Shown here one piece after another: positions 45,325 through 46,012 of a stretch of 46,012 nucleotides of DNA (position 1 is its first letter; each line of letters opens with the position of its first letter). This DNA comes from CAYXDO01 sp964463485 (GTDB taxonomy: Bacteria; Myxococcota; Kuafuiibacteriia; Kuafuiibacteriales; Kuafuiibacteriaceae). A program made the position numbers and the translations under genes. Where the stretch lies: contig CAYXDO010000084.1 in the NCBI GenBank assembly GCA_964463485.1, forward strand, positions 1-46,012. Direction: 5' to 3'. The notes below the pieces were generated by a model. The model was not told where the DNA came from. It saw only the letters and a list, made by a program, of their open reading frames with translations, and did no database searches.

Positions 45325-45903
45325 TCAGCACGCGCCGCCGTGATTTCCGCGAAATCGAACCTCACTCCCGCAACCCGCGGCGCTCGGTGTCGTGCGCCTT
45401 CTCGTGCGAGCGCTGGGTGCGGAGCCGCCGCACGCGTCGGTCGAAAGCGCGGGCGCCGAAGCTCCGCAGCCGTCGAAGTTGGCCGGAGCCCTTCGCCGAC
45501 GCGCAGGCGTGGGCGTCTCGCCGCCTGCGCTGGAGCCGCCGCAGGCGTCGATGCCCGGGAACCCTGCGCCGATCATGAGCTCGGAGCTCCCGCAAGCGTC
45601 CACTCGCCCGGCCCGGCGATTCGACGGCGGCACGTCGTCGAAGGTGTGGATGCTGAGTGTACCCATCTTGCGACCCCCTGAAGCGGGCGCACGCGCGGGC
45701 GACTCGAGGTCGCCGACGGCCGCCCGCCGGCGTTTGTCGCCGGCCTGACGAGTGAATCGATCGGGGATCGAGACCTCGAGGCCTGCCTTGATCGGGCCCT
45801 TCTTCTCCGCGTGCGCGATCGCAGCGTCGACTTGCGCAGCTGGGACTCCGGCCTCGAGGAGCTGGCTCTTGAACGCTGCCTTGGATTGGACCACGAGCTT
45901 CAT
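45325..45903 (-). CDS. Cys-repeat peptide, likely multi-core RiPP precursor
   Basis: The ORF from the ATG at 45903 has 192 residues. Six cysteines (C104, C121, C146, C158, C178, C192) occur only in the last 90 residues, mostly in a D-[AG]-C-G-[GSA] context: DACGSS, DACGGSS, DGCGAS, DACGGSA, AGCGSE and a terminal GAC. Arg clusters (NRR, RRRR, RRR) separate three modules of two cysteines each. The N-terminal part (MKLVVQSKAAFKSQLLEAGV) is helical and would suit a leader. An internal ATG at 45666 with a strong Shine-Dalgarno-like AGGGGG might give a 113-residue form. A radical SAM/SPASM enzyme follows with zero spacing. I recall an ACGX peptide system by name, but could not check similarity. Confidence 0.8.
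   Translation of the reverse strand: MKLVVQSKAAFKSQLLEAGVPAAQVDAAIAHAEKKGPIKAGLEVSIPDRFTRQAGDKRRRAAVGDLESPARAPASGGRKMGTLSIHTFDDVPPSNRRAGRVDACGSSELMIGAGFPGIDACGGSSAGGETPTPARRRRAPANFDGCGASAPALSTDACGGSAPSARTRRRTTPSAAGCGSEVRFRGNHGGAC
45664..45679 (-). promoter_or_regulatory. Shine-Dalgarno-like site before an internal start in the precursor gene
   Basis: On the minus strand AGGGGG (45674-45679) precedes the ATG at 45664-45666 by 7 nt, an ideal spacing. The upstream ATG at 45903 has no comparable site. The real start of the precursor may thus be MGTLSIHTFDD, with the residues before it untranslated or used for a longer form. Confidence 0.5.
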
Positions 45904-45934
45904 ATCCAGAGGAGATCGCCCAGCAGACAGAGGC

Positions 45935-45940
45935 TGTCAA
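45935..45940 (-). promoter_or_regulatory. Possible -35 box of the precursor/radical SAM operon
   Basis: A perfect TTGACA hexamer on the minus strand lies 32 nt before the ATG at 45903. At the standard 17-nt distance there is only a weak -10 candidate (GATCTC), so it is not certain that the site is used. Confidence 0.3.
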
Positions 45941-46012
45941 CCGACGAGACTCACTCACAGGGGTTCCGCACGCTGATTTCGCTGCCGAAAATCGGCCCGC
46001 GACCCGGTCCCG

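Noticed and set aside
44350..45681. Plus-strand ORF of 443 residues opposite the radical SAM gene
   Set aside because: The other strand carries complete radical SAM and SPASM motifs; the plus-strand product has no recognisable domain and is a high-GC shadow.
45362..45958. Second minus-strand ORF over the precursor gene
   Set aside because: It is Arg/Ser-rich, has no Cys repeat, and ends inside the real precursor; the frame with the repeated DACG motif is preferred.

Overview
The window reads as a high-GC chromosomal segment of a predatory or soil-type deltaproteobacterium (Myxococcota-like). This is inferred from very high third-position GC, many lipoproteins, a Hanks-type Ser/Thr kinase beside a pseudokinase, HEAT and TPR scaffold proteins, and a bacterial XPB helicase. 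No rRNA, tRNA or CRISPR array was found. One scaffold gap (100 N, 24576-24675) lies inside a gene.

Layout. 0-7 kb: a truncated P-loop ATPase remnant, a secreted HExxH metallopeptidase-like lipoprotein, a 1098-residue protein with an S-adenosylhomocysteine-hydrolase-like Rossmann domain, a frameshifted gene with a G9 tract, and a foldback repeat. 7-11.6 kb: a tightly overlapped operon of asparagine synthase-type amidotransferase, membrane-anchored protein and GT-C glycosyltransferase, probably envelope glycan or glycoprotein related. 11.6-15.2 kb: a Cys-motif lipoprotein and a CsgG/TPR lipoprotein, ending at a large inverted repeat. 15.4-27.4 kb: a signalling or scaffold block, with a zinc-ribbon/TPR membrane protein divergent from a HEAT protein and a giant degenerate-HD-GYP/coiled-coil/pseudokinase protein, facing a Ser/Thr kinase. 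27.5-30.8 kb: a GEHP-repeat small lipoprotein, a transglutaminase-like lipoprotein, and a pair made of a SycD/LcrH-like chaperone and a likely partner protein. 30.9-35.5 kb: a second Cys-motif lipoprotein, the fluoride channel crcB, a Uma2-type nuclease, and an internally deleted ghost copy of the chaperone/partner junction. 35.5-40.4 kb: a translationally coupled three-gene XPB helicase operon. 40.5-43.8 kb: an alkaline-phosphatase-superfamily lipoprotein and a third Cys-motif lipoprotein. 43.9-45.9 kb (minus strand): a radical SAM/SPASM enzyme directly behind a Cys-repeat peptide.

The most striking candidate system is that last pair. It is a RiPP-like precursor with six cysteines, mostly in D-[AG]-C-G contexts, arranged as three two-cysteine modules separated by poly-Arg linkers. 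It abuts, with no intervening base, a radical SAM maturase whose SPASM domain looks complete. Next in interest are the XPB operon with its SAP-like and helicase-associated partners, and the HD-GYP-like/pseudokinase fusion. All functions are inferred from reading motifs; no database search was run.
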